Shown here one piece after another: positions 36,104 to 44,648 of a stretch of DNA of 64,000 bases (its first letter is position 1; every line of letters starts with the position of its first letter). The notes under the pieces are model-generated. The model made no database searches. It worked only from the letters and a program-made list of their open reading frames with translations, and was not told the DNA's origin. The DNA comes from Lachnoclostridium phytofermentans ISDg (GTDB lineage: Bacteria; Bacillota; Clostridia; Lachnospirales; Lachnospiraceae). Location: NCBI RefSeq assembly GCF_000018685.1, contig NC_010001.1, positions 450,001 through 514,000 of the forward strand. Reading direction: 5' to 3'. The translations under genes and the position numbers were made by a program.

Positions 36104-37459
36104 ATGCGAATGAAAGAAAACAAAGACTATTTACTTAAGGGCACCTTATGGAAAGCTATATTAATGCTAGCCATACCAATCGCCGTGAACAATTTTATTC
36201 AAACGATGTATAATCTAACAGATTCCTATTGGCTTGGTAAAATTGGTACAGATCCACAGTCAGCCATAACGGTAGTAACTCCGATTCAGAGTATCATAGT
36301 TAATTTTGGTACTGGTATTACTGTAGCTGGAGCGATATTAATATCGCAGTACTTAGGTGCCAAGGATGAAAAGAATGCAAAATCAATGGTTGGACAGCTG
36401 TTTGCTTCTTGTATGATATTTTCGGTTGTATGTGCAGCAATATGTTTTTTGTTAACTCCAGCGTTGGTTGGATGGTTAGCTGGTGGTGAGTCATTTTCTT
36501 CTATGGCAGTTACCTATTTACGAATTGTAATATTGGACATGCCATTTTTATTTACCATCAATATCTTTACTGCGGTAAATCAATCGCAGGGGGATACCGT
36601 AAGACCAATGTTTTTAAATCTACTAGGTATTGTTTTAAATATGATATTGGACCCTCTTTTTATGTTAGGATTTGGCTGGGGTGTTGCTGGTGCAGCATTA
36701 GCTACTTTATTAGCGAAGGTTCCATGTGCGATAATTGCATTATATAGCCTATGTAATAATAAGAAATCTCTTTATATAACAAAAGAAAGTTTAAAGATTC
36801 AAAAGGATAAACTTAAGTCAATTGCGAAAATAGGTTTACCTACTGCGATTGGCGGAAGTACCATGCAATTAGGATTTTTATTGATGACCTCTAGTGTAAT
36901 TAAGTATGGATCTACTGCAGTTAGTGCTTATGGTATAGGAAACCGTGTCAATGGACTAGTTACGATGCCTGCGAATGCCATGGGTTCTGCGGTTGCAACA
37001 ATTGTTGGACAATGTATCGGAGCAAGGGATCAGGTTAGAGCTCAAAAAGCTTATTTAATGGCAAGAAGAATTGCCGTTATTTTCTTGTTTATTGGTGGTT
37101 TGATTTTATCGCGGAATACTGTTTCAGAGCCAATTGTTCGAATTTTTAGTAATGATCCAGATGTAATTCGACTAGGTACGCAGTTTCTTCAATTGATGGC
37201 ATTTTGGTGCTTTACGAACGGTATTTACACAACAACCAACGGATTGCATCAAGGATCTGGCCATACAATGATTAATATGACAATTGATGCAACTAGACTA
37301 TGGGTATTCCGACTGGCAACGTTATTCATATGTGAACGTTTACTCCATATGGGAGTACAAAGTATATGGTATGCAGTTGTAGTCAGCAATGGAATTTCCG
37401 CAGTAATCTTGTGGATTATCTACAAGATGGGTGTTTGGAAAAAGCAGGTCATCTCCTAG
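36104..37459 (+). CDS. MATE-family multidrug/cation exporter
   Basis: A 451-residue integral membrane protein with 12 predicted helices in two homologous halves (MatE domains about 15-180 and 240-405). It begins MRMKENKDYLLKGTLWKAILMLAIPIAVNN, typical of the DinF/NorM-like clostridial branch. It probably exports drugs or metabolites by Na+ or H+ antiport, and the substrate cannot be predicted. It is monocistronic, with a possible operator upstream and a hairpin terminator downstream. Confidence 0.9.
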   Translation: MRMKENKDYLLKGTLWKAILMLAIPIAVNNFIQTMYNLTDSYWLGKIGTDPQSAITVVTPIQSIIVNFGTGITVAGAILISQYLGAKDEKNAKSMVGQLFASCMIFSVVCAAICFLLTPALVGWLAGGESFSSMAVTYLRIVILDMPFLFTINIFTAVNQSQGDTVRPMFLNLLGIVLNMILDPLFMLGFGWGVAGAALATLLAKVPCAIIALYSLCNNKKSLYITKESLKIQKDKLKSIAKIGLPTAIGGSTMQLGFLLMTSSVIKYGSTAVSAYGIGNRVNGLVTMPANAMGSAVATIVGQCIGARDQVRAQKAYLMARRIAVIFLFIGGLILSRNTVSEPIVRIFSNDPDVIRLGTQFLQLMAFWCFTNGIYTTTNGLHQGSGHTMINMTIDATRLWVFRLATLFICERLLHMGVQSIWYAVVVSNGISAVILWIIYKMGVWKKQVIS

Positions 37460-37515
37460 ATTTGCATTTTACCTAAGAAGTTCAAATTCGCAATACAAAA
37501 TAAGTAGGCAATTTA

Positions 37516-37568
37516 TATTCTCCATAGGTAGACCAAAAGTAGTGGCTAACCTATGGAGATATTTTTTT
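37516..37568 (+). terminator. Terminator of the MATE gene (copy A of a duplicated hairpin)
   Basis: Stem CTCCATAGGT/ACCTATGGAG (37520-37529, 37549-37558) with a T7 run. It is about 85% identical over 48 bp to the hairpin at 37998. Confidence 0.88.
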
Positions 37569-37715
37569 AAATCAGTCAAATTTCTTTTTGAATATTATAG
37601 TTTAAGAAAAAAGCATGGAAATATATCCTATTTTGTTGTATTATGAAATAAAAGGGAATAATTAATAAATACATAGTATTGCTTTAATACAAAGGCAATC
37701 TATGGGCTCTAGGAA

Positions 37716-37943
37716 ATGTATCGAAGTACAATGATGAAAATTATTATATTTGGGGAGAAAATTATTAAAACTATTGTTATGTTCTTTGGTTTAGGAAGTT
37801 TTGTTGGGGTTTTATTAATTATCTTTAGTATCTTATATCGGAAGAGACTAAAAAGTAACACTATATGGTGGTGCTGCTTAGGCTTATGGTTATTCGTGAT
37901 ATGCTCTATTATGATGCTCTGTTTTGGTTTTTTTATTAGATAA
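37716..37943 (+). CDS. Small two-helix membrane protein, hypothetical
   Basis: A 75-residue ORF with two hydrophobic helices (about 20-41 and 50-73) separated by RKRLKSNT. The start is uncertain: ATG 37716 has AGGA too close, and ATG 37731 has no good SD. It is bracketed by two near-identical terminator hairpins in the same orientation (37516 and 37996), so it forms a discrete unit. The function is unknown, and it may be a small membrane-stress or toxin-like peptide. Confidence 0.4.
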   Translation: MYRSTMMKIIIFGEKIIKTIVMFFGLGSFVGVLLIIFSILYRKRLKSNTIWWCCLGLWLFVICSIMMLCFGFFIR

Positions 37944-37995
37944 TTTTTGCATTGTCTGTTTTTAGAAAGCTAATGGAATAGAAAGATAAGTTAAA

Positions 37996-38046
37996 TACTC
38001 CATAGGTAGGCCAAAGTCGTAGCTAACCCTATGGAGTTATTTTTTA
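37996..38046 (+). terminator. Terminator copy B of the duplicated hairpin
   Basis: CTCCATAGG/CCTATGGAG (37998-38006, 38028-38036) followed by TTATTTTTT. It is a near copy of 37516-37568, 478 bp apart. The remainder of 38047-38236 shows no other supported feature. Confidence 0.85.
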
Positions 38047-38236
38047 ATTGATGAAATCGGACTATGCGTTACCTATATTTATCGAATGATTCAATGAATA
38101 ATTATTTTAATGAATAATCATTTTTTATGAATAAAAATAAATCTATTTAAATAGTCTTTATGTTGCATTGAAGAAATTTGTCGAATAAAGTATAATAAAT
38201 TTAAGAAACTTTTGGTAAATTTGAGAGGGGAGTCAT

Positions 38237-39733
38237 ATGGAAACAAAAGAAAGAAAATTTATTTATGCAGAGGAAGAGAAACGCTTACTAAGGACAAATC
38301 TTACGAATTACATATGTGTTATGCTTGTACAAATCGTTATGATTGCATTATTTGCAATGGATCAAATAACCGTAGAAAAAGATAATATCAACCTTATTGC
38401 AATTGGACTTTGCTTTGCAAATATGCTTATCATTACGGTAGCATTTCTCCGATTGAAATCCTCTAATCGATTCCGTTATATTATGATGATTGGATTTTCG
38501 ATCGTTTATGGATTTGTAATGGCATTAGGTGCTAACCTTTTAGTATTTATGTATATATTCCCAATCTTAATTAGTCTGATACTTTACAATGACAAACGTT
38601 GTATCATTATTTTCTCCAGTTATATGGCAATTGGAAATGTAGCACGTGTTATTATTATCTTAAATATCGAAGACATATTAATTAATAAGAGTAATTATAT
38701 CTTAATAGCAGTTTTAGGTATTATCATTACTTTCGTGCTTATTTATACGACTTTATTTTCGGAGGTATTTGCAGCGGATGCTCAGGGAGCATTAAAAGAA
38801 AAACAGTTGGAACAGGAAAACATGGTGAAGGATATTCTTACGATTGCTTCGACTGTTCGTGAAGGTTCCTTATCAGCCAATCAGATGATGAATCAAGTGG
38901 AAGAAGATACAAAGCAAATGCAGTTGTCTTTGGATGAGATAAGCTCTAGCACACAGTCTAATGCGGAAAGTATCGGGCAGCAGACGGTTATGACACAATC
39001 TATACAGAGTGCAATTGAAGAGGCAAGAATACTTTCTAGTGAGATGGTTGCTGCTGCCAAAGATTCCAGTGAGGTTCTGAAAAAGAGTATGCAAGTGGTT
39101 TATGAGCTGAAAGATAAGGCGAGTCTTATTGCAAATTCTAGTGAAGATGTGGTGGATTCGATGGACCTATTACAGAATAAGACGAGAGATGTTCAGGAAA
39201 TTGCTCAAATTATCTTTAAAATTTCTGGACAAACCAATCTCTTAGCGTTGAATGCATCCATTGAAAGTGCAAGAGCAGGGGAGGCTGGTAGAGGGTTTGC
39301 AGTTGTTGCGGATCAGATTCGTCAGCTGGCAGAACAAACGAAACAAGCTACAGAGAATATCAGTTCGATTATTGCAGAGTTAGACATCAATGCACAGGAT
39401 GTGTCTAATAAGATTCATAGCACTATGGATGCAACTGGACAGCAAAACACATTGATACAACAAACATCAGAACATTTTGCTAAAATGAATGAGAATGTAA
39501 ACCTATTATCTCAGAACGTGAAAAACATCGATGAAAGAATTTATGAATTAATGAATTCTAATGATTCTATAGTAGATAACATTAGTCAACTATCCGCAAC
39601 ATCAGAAGAGGTGTCTGCAAGCTCTGAGATGGCAGCAGAATCTAGCCAGAGATCAATTCAAAATGTTATTAGTGCAAAGGATCATCTTGATGAGGTTGTA
39701 AGATCTGCTGAGAGATTTGAGGCATATTTATAA
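38237..39733 (+). CDS. Methyl-accepting chemotaxis protein
   Basis: A 498-residue chemoreceptor. The N-terminal ~180 residues hold six hydrophobic helices and almost no extracellular loop, so the sensing is intramembrane or of internal signals. The signalling domain follows (about 200-498), with the hairpin tip ISGQTNLLALNASIESARAGEAGRGFAVVADQIRQLAEQT (about 332-370) that contacts CheA and CheW. No HAMP domain is obvious. It is monocistronic, with a GAGGGGAG-type SD. It implies a motile host, although no other chemotaxis gene is in the window. Confidence 0.94.
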   Translation: METKERKFIYAEEEKRLLRTNLTNYICVMLVQIVMIALFAMDQITVEKDNINLIAIGLCFANMLIITVAFLRLKSSNRFRYIMMIGFSIVYGFVMALGANLLVFMYIFPILISLILYNDKRCIIIFSSYMAIGNVARVIIILNIEDILINKSNYILIAVLGIIITFVLIYTTLFSEVFAADAQGALKEKQLEQENMVKDILTIASTVREGSLSANQMMNQVEEDTKQMQLSLDEISSSTQSNAESIGQQTVMTQSIQSAIEEARILSSEMVAAAKDSSEVLKKSMQVVYELKDKASLIANSSEDVVDSMDLLQNKTRDVQEIAQIIFKISGQTNLLALNASIESARAGEAGRGFAVVADQIRQLAEQTKQATENISSIIAELDINAQDVSNKIHSTMDATGQQNTLIQQTSEHFAKMNENVNLLSQNVKNIDERIYELMNSNDSIVDNISQLSATSEEVSASSEMAAESSQRSIQNVISAKDHLDEVVRSAERFEAYL

Positions 39734-39879
39734 GGCAATTAAACCAATTTGATGATTCAATAAAGATAAGTTCATAAGTTTATAATAGTGCAGGGCAATT
39801 GTGCATAATGAATTGCAATTACCTTTTTTAGATTTAAGAAGCTGTTTATTCTTTCTTTCCTTAATATTATAAATTATTT

Positions 39880-39923
39880 AAAAAAGAAGATTAGTCCGTT
39901 ATTGGGATTTAATCTTCTTTTTT
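39880..39923. terminator. Bidirectional terminator
   Basis: A perfect 14-bp stem AAAAAAGAAGATTA/TAATCTTCTTTTTT between the convergent MCP gene and the gene at 39955. The A and T runs serve both directions. Confidence 0.92.
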
Positions 39924-39954
39924 AAAAGGTCTTGTTTAACAATTACAAATAAAA

Positions 39955-40506
39955 TCACTGTAACATCTTCTTACCAAGTGCAGCTAGTGCAGTCTGATCC
40001 TTGGTTCCAATTCCAAACTGAAATTGCATCGTATCAGTTCCGTAAGATTTTATAATTTTACATTGAATTAAAGTTTGATGTTTTATGCTGCATTCAGAGG
40101 AAGCCATAGATTCTACTTCCGCGTCAGTTCTAGCTTTTAACATAAGATTCGTATAGACAACTTTATCTTGTCGGTTTCTTATTTTACATGCTACAAAGTA
40201 AAGTCTTTCTTCGTTTACTGCTTTTTGCACTTCCACTTGTTTTGTGATAACAACAGCCGATTTTTTATCATCTGATACTGCCTCTGACTGAGTGTCTGCG
40301 AGTTGAAGACCATTTAAGGTTCCACGGATAAAAGCGAGTTCAACTAATCTTTTCACTTGCGGGTCATGAATTGAAGTAAAATTCTTAGTTTTTAAGTTTA
40401 AAGCAGATAATTCTTCTTCAGTAAAAGAAGAAACGCCATTATTTTTTGCAACCATTTTTTGCATTTCAAACTGACTTTTTATATTTTTATTTTTCCATTC
40501 ATACAT
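39955..40506 (-). CDS. Hypothetical cytoplasmic protein
   Basis: A 183-residue soluble, charged protein without a signal peptide, membrane helix or known motif. The N-terminal half is helical and hydrophilic (about 1-90), and the C-terminal half looks alpha/beta (LYFVACKIRNRQDKVVYTNL at about 113). The start ATG at 40506 has AAGGAAG upstream on the minus strand. It lies 75 bp downstream of the start of the next minus-strand gene's neighbourhood and may be read through from it. I do not recognise a family. Confidence 0.65.
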   Translation of the reverse strand: MYEWKNKNIKSQFEMQKMVAKNNGVSSFTEEELSALNLKTKNFTSIHDPQVKRLVELAFIRGTLNGLQLADTQSEAVSDDKKSAVVITKQVEVQKAVNEERLYFVACKIRNRQDKVVYTNLMLKARTDAEVESMASSECSIKHQTLIQCKIIKSYGTDTMQFQFGIGTKDQTALAALGKKMLQ

Positions 40507-40580
40507 AGCGGTTTACTTCCTTTTTCGTTAATTATAACATGAAATGATAAAACCGCAATGTAAACTTATCAATAACAACC

Positions 40581-41561
40581 CTAGGACCAGTACTTTTGTA
40601 TCTGGTCCTTTGTTAATGTATCTGCAAACTGCTCTTTAATTAAGAGAAACATCTTAAAATCTTTCAATATCATAAATAACACAGCTCGGTCTTCGAATTC
40701 CTCTCTGGTAGTTGGGAGAGGGCTTTGGCGATATTCTTCTTCAAGAGTTTTCTCTAATTGTAATAATCCTTTGGCGTTATTGGATTCTGCTAGAGAATTT
40801 GCAATGCTTTCTATAAACTGTGAAATCGGTAAAACTTGCTTCGGTACAGCGTGTAGGGATATTATTTTTTCATAAATTTCAGCAAGTATCTGTAGTTGGT
40901 GTTTACGCATCTCCATATAACGAATAAAGTATTCAGACTCCTGGAATAAAGTATTGTTCATGTTTGTATATGCATACGTAAGACCTAGGTTAATATCTTC
41001 TTTTAATGGAGTAAAACAGTGATCTTTATAATTACTTTTATCAGACTCCCTAAGAAAATAAGCCATGCGAAATAAGATCTTACGTAAATCGGCTTCAATT
41101 CGTTCTTGAACTTCTCGAATTTTTGCTACATTACTTGGCATAAATAAATTAATGAGTGTTCCAATACCCGCTCCGATAAAAAGAAGGAGGGCTTCGTTTG
41201 TTATCATGGAAATACTTATACTCTCAGAGAGAATGTAATGTGTTGCAAGTACGGAATTCATTGCAATTCCATCTTGTAATTTAACAATAGAACAGCCACC
41301 TACAAACAAAAATAGGAATAATCCAAAAGGAATTGTGGTAAATCCAAAGTTCGGAAAAAGTAAGAGTGCTAGAATAGTGGCAAACATAAATGCAACTAAT
41401 CGCTTCAGTGAAATAAAAATGGTCTCTTTTTTAGTATCCTGTATGGTTAGAAGAGTAATAATCCCCGCTGAAATACTATAGTTTAATCCAATTGCATTAG
41501 CTAGTAAAATAGCAAGGGTACTTCCGACTGCAATCTTACTAACTTTGTTAAACTTTTTCAT
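40581..41561 (-). CDS. Aromatic acid exporter-like protein (ArAE/DUF939 family)
   Basis: A 326-residue protein. An N-terminal membrane domain (about 8-150) has five or six hydrophobic helices and the FUSC/ArAE pattern (IAVGSTLAILLANAIG). A soluble helical C-terminal domain follows (about 155-326), as in Gram-positive ArAE_1/DUF939 proteins. Related proteins export aromatic carboxylates or other organic anions. The SD is AAGGAG on the minus strand. The 321-bp gap to 41883 is AT-rich and holds the AraC-gene leader; the antisense-type ORF at 41603-41806 has no SD and is not accepted. Confidence 0.82.
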   Translation of the reverse strand: MKKFNKVSKIAVGSTLAILLANAIGLNYSISAGIITLLTIQDTKKETIFISLKRLVAFMFATILALLLFPNFGFTTIPFGLFLFLFVGGCSIVKLQDGIAMNSVLATHYILSESISISMITNEALLLFIGAGIGTLINLFMPSNVAKIREVQERIEADLRKILFRMAYFLRESDKSNYKDHCFTPLKEDINLGLTYAYTNMNNTLFQESEYFIRYMEMRKHQLQILAEIYEKIISLHAVPKQVLPISQFIESIANSLAESNNAKGLLQLEKTLEEEYRQSPLPTTREEFEDRAVLFMILKDFKMFLLIKEQFADTLTKDQIQKYWS

Positions 41562-41882
41562 TGGCTTCTCCTTATCTTTAAAATTAAATTATATATTTTT
41601 TATCATACCATAAACTTTGATAATCGCATAGTGCGTCTCAGGTTAAGTGGATAATTCATAGCATTTTTAGTGTTAATTCTAGTTAACTTTCTCATTTTCA
41701 ATTCAGTATAAATAGGTTTATTAATATCACGATGATTTTTTTTAAGTACTTGCAAAGAGTAATCAGGCCCATTAAAAGGACTAAAATATACCCAAACTAT
41801 TAACAAAAGGTGAAATTTATAGTATCATTAAGGTAGGATTTCAGAGTTACAAAAATCGAAGGATTGGGAGGGGCAAGGTTAC

Positions 41883-44183
41883 ATGTTATTACGCAATTTT
41901 AAGTTGAAAAAATCAAGTGTATATGTGGTTTTTTTCTTTTCGTATATCTTAATTTTAATTGTTGCTTTAAGTTGTGGTTTTGCTTATTATGCACAGATAA
42001 CGGCGAAAATTACAAAACAAACCGAGAATACGAAGCAGTTATTATTAACAGAACTCCGTACCAGTGTGGAATCAAGTACACAATACATTGAGGAATTATG
42101 CAATGAATTCACGTTTAATACGAAGCTGGAACAATTTGCGAAAGGATTACCCTCTGTTACACTGCATGAGGCAATGCAGGAGTTGACATTGCGACAAAAG
42201 CCAGGAGCCCTTCTATTCGACTATTTTCTGTACATAAAAGAAACAGATGAGATTATCACACCAAACATACGGATGAAGGCAGACAAATTTTTTGATATTA
42301 TGTATTCCTTTGAGGATATAGATTATAAAGAATTTGCAGAACAATTAAAAGGAAATTATTTTAAAAATTATTTACCAATAATGAAAGTAAATCAATATGA
42401 CAAAAATCCGGTGGAGATATTGCCTTTGATCCAAACATTCCCGGTTGGAACCAAGCAGAAGCCACTTGGTCAAGTCATCATATTCATTAATGCGGAAAAA
42501 TTATTTTCAATGGTGGAACAGTTCCATGTTGCGACAGAATCAGATGTCTATGTCTATAATAAAAACAATGTGTGTATATTGTCTAGTTCCGGGGCCCCTG
42601 AGTTACCGGTAGAACTAGTCACTGATAAATCAGCAGGTAATAATACAAAGGACAGTATTGTATTTCGACAATTATCAGATACCTTAGGCTGGAAGTTCAT
42701 CATTTCTACACCAAAGGATTTATTCTATTCCGAAAACTACGAATTTTTACTTCGGATGGTTGGGGTTGCAGTTGTGTATCTGATAATCGGTATCGTCTTA
42801 GTTTCTTTCCTCGCGGAATACAGCTATAAACCAATTCGTGAAATTCGAAAATATATTGATAAGAATACGAAAGTGGACGGAATCGTAAAAAATGAATATG
42901 AGGTTATTAAGACTACCTTAAAAGAGCAAATTACCAATGGAAGAGAATTATCAGATCTACTTGAAAGTCAAAAGCCTATTGTAAAGCGTGAGGTACTTGG
43001 TAAGTTACTGCATGGAATGGTTACCGATTATAGTAGCTTAAAGGAGCGTTTTGTTCCGCTTGGAATCACTTTTACAACGAATCTATTTTATACGGTTGCC
43101 CTTGAAGTATCTGAGGGATGTGAATTCTTTCGCATGGATAAAGCAGAAAATGATCAGAGTATGATTCTAGCAAAATTTATCTCAGAGAATGTCGGAGTGG
43201 ATTTATTTCAAGAGAAATTTAACTACTACTACCTTGATATGGGGCAAAATACAGCGGTTCTATTGTTAAATCTTCGTAAGGAAGAAGAACTTGAAGAAGC
43301 AGATGAGATCGTGTATCAAAAAGTATCGGAGCTAATTCAATTTCTGAAAAAGTATTATTCTCTATATATTTATACTGGCATTAGTAAACAGCACCATACG
43401 CTAAAAGGAATTCAGCTTTGCTTTGACGAATCCAGAAAGGCACTGGAGCAACACAAGCTATACGGAGGATTTGAACCATATTGTTTCTATGAATTAGAGA
43501 ATCTGGAAGCGGATTATTATTACCCGAGTGAGATGGAATATCAATTATTACGCTATATTAAAACTGGAGAAAGTGATAAAGCAAAACAATTATTACAAAG
43601 TATTCTTGATATCAATGCACGTAAGAAAAAAATTTCGACTAGTGCAGCAAGAGGACTATTATTTGAAATTTCAATCAGCTTAAAGAAGCTCTTTGATGGT
43701 GCGATGATATCAAGAGGTAAGGAGACAAGTAACCTTCTTGATTTAGATAATTATCTAAAGACACCGAATCTTTTGGTTGCATTCGATGATTTTTGTTCTT
43801 TGATTGATTGGTATCAGAAAGAACGAGCAGAGGTACCGGTTAGTAATAAAACAAAAAGATTGGTGGACTCCATAGCAGAGTTTATTGAACAAAATATTGG
43901 TGAGAACTGGCTTGACTTAAATGGACTTTCTTCAGAGTTCGGGGTAACACCTCAGTATATCTCAAACATATTTAAGAAGTATAAAGACGAGAACATTAAG
44001 GACTATATTTCGAAGCTTCGATTGGCTAAGGCAAAGGAATTATTAAGAGATACGGAACTTCCGATTAAAGAAATAGCAAATCAACTGGGTTATGTAGGTG
44101 AAATTGGGGTAATACGTTTATTTAAGAAGTATGAGGGGATTACTCCGGGAGATTATCGTAATCAGATTCATAATGTAAATTAA
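41883..44183 (+). CDS. Membrane-bound AraC-family regulator (YtdP/YesS-like)
   Basis: A 766-residue one-component sensor-regulator. It has an N-terminal membrane helix (about 14-34), an extracellular sensing domain (about 35-288, Cache-like), a second helix (about 290-313), a cytoplasmic linker with a coiled-coil region, and a C-terminal AraC DNA-binding domain (about 665-762). The DNA-binding domain contains VTPQYISNIFKKYKDENIKDYISKLRLAKAKELL and IKEIANQLGYVGEIGVIRLFKKYEGITPGDYR as its two helix-turn-helix units. In Bacillus, YesS and YtdP have the same build and size and control rhamnogalacturonan/pectin genes next to Lpl-type ABC importers. Here the neighbourhood matches, so it is the likely activator of the carbohydrate locus in response to an extracellular sugar. 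Confidence 0.93.
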   Translation: MLLRNFKLKKSSVYVVFFFSYILILIVALSCGFAYYAQITAKITKQTENTKQLLLTELRTSVESSTQYIEELCNEFTFNTKLEQFAKGLPSVTLHEAMQELTLRQKPGALLFDYFLYIKETDEIITPNIRMKADKFFDIMYSFEDIDYKEFAEQLKGNYFKNYLPIMKVNQYDKNPVEILPLIQTFPVGTKQKPLGQVIIFINAEKLFSMVEQFHVATESDVYVYNKNNVCILSSSGAPELPVELVTDKSAGNNTKDSIVFRQLSDTLGWKFIISTPKDLFYSENYEFLLRMVGVAVVYLIIGIVLVSFLAEYSYKPIREIRKYIDKNTKVDGIVKNEYEVIKTTLKEQITNGRELSDLLESQKPIVKREVLGKLLHGMVTDYSSLKERFVPLGITFTTNLFYTVALEVSEGCEFFRMDKAENDQSMILAKFISENVGVDLFQEKFNYYYLDMGQNTAVLLLNLRKEEELEEADEIVYQKVSELIQFLKKYYSLYIYTGISKQHHTLKGIQLCFDESRKALEQHKLYGGFEPYCFYELENLEADYYYPSEMEYQLLRYIKTGESDKAKQLLQSILDINARKKKISTSAARGLLFEISISLKKLFDGAMISRGKETSNLLDLDNYLKTPNLLVAFDDFCSLIDWYQKERAEVPVSNKTKRLVDSIAEFIEQNIGENWLDLNGLSSEFGVTPQYISNIFKKYKDENIKDYISKLRLAKAKELLRDTELPIKEIANQLGYVGEIGVIRLFKKYEGITPGDYRNQIHNVN

Positions 44184-44262
44184 GAAAGCTGATACGACTT
44201 TCAGTAGTATGTATTGTAGTTCAAATATAAGAACAGAAATGTAGATTAATAAGAAAATGACT

Positions 44263-44328
44263 GTAAATTAGTTAGAACAGAGATGTAAACTAGTAAGTAA
44301 AGGAATGTAAACTAGTTAGAGCAGAGAT
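44263..44328 (+). repeat. Two 22-bp repeats 44 bp apart
   Basis: GTAAATTAGTTAGAACAGAG (44263-) and GTAAACTAGTTAGAGCAGAG (44307-) differ at two positions. They lie between the regulator gene and its terminator. Confidence 0.6.
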
Positions 44329-44381
44329 AAGAAATACCTAATTTTTTGTATAGCATTTTATATACAAAGGTATTTCTTATC
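44326..44381 (+). terminator. Terminator of the AraC-family regulator gene
   Basis: A perfect 14-bp stem GATAAGAAATACCT/AGGTATTTCTTATC that encloses an inner stem TTGTATA/TATACAA. Confidence 0.85.
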
Positions 44382-44427
44382 ACTGTTTTAATTTAACAAG
44401 GAAAAACTCATAAGACATATCTTATAT

Positions 44428-44493
44428 TTTTAGTGATTTTAAGTATACCTTTTATTGATTTTAAGAATACCTTTTATTGATTTTAAGAGTACC
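44428..44493 (+). repeat. Three tandem copies of a 22-bp unit
   Basis: Units at 44428-44449, 44450-44471 and 44472-44493 share TGATTTTAAGNNTACC and lie 150-220 bp before the Tat beta-helix gene. They could be regulator binding sites (22 bp is two helical turns) or slippage repeats. Confidence 0.75.
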
Positions 44494-44615
44494 TCTTTAT
44501 TTTTAGAATATTATATTCTGATAATAAAATCTTAAAAATAGATAATTACAGTTTAAGTATCGGGTATCAGCCTTAAACACTGGAAGTTTACGGTGTATTA
44601 TCTCCAAGTTACAAT

Positions 44616-44633
44616 AAATTTGTTAACAAATTT
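44616..44633 (+). promoter_or_regulatory. 18-bp perfect palindrome abutting the SD
   Basis: AAATTTGTTAACAAATTT ends directly before AAGGAGGT, the SD site of the Tat beta-helix gene. It is a candidate operator or translation-controlling hairpin. Confidence 0.55.
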
Positions 44634-44648
44634 AAGGAGGTATGAGGT

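Noticed and set aside
37431..37646. 71-codon ORF after the MATE gene
   Set aside because: It overlaps the MATE 3' end and reads through its terminator.
41603..41806. 67-codon minus-strand ORF upstream of the ArAE-like gene
   Set aside because: No SD, no recognisable sequence, and it lies in the leader region of the AraC-type regulator gene.
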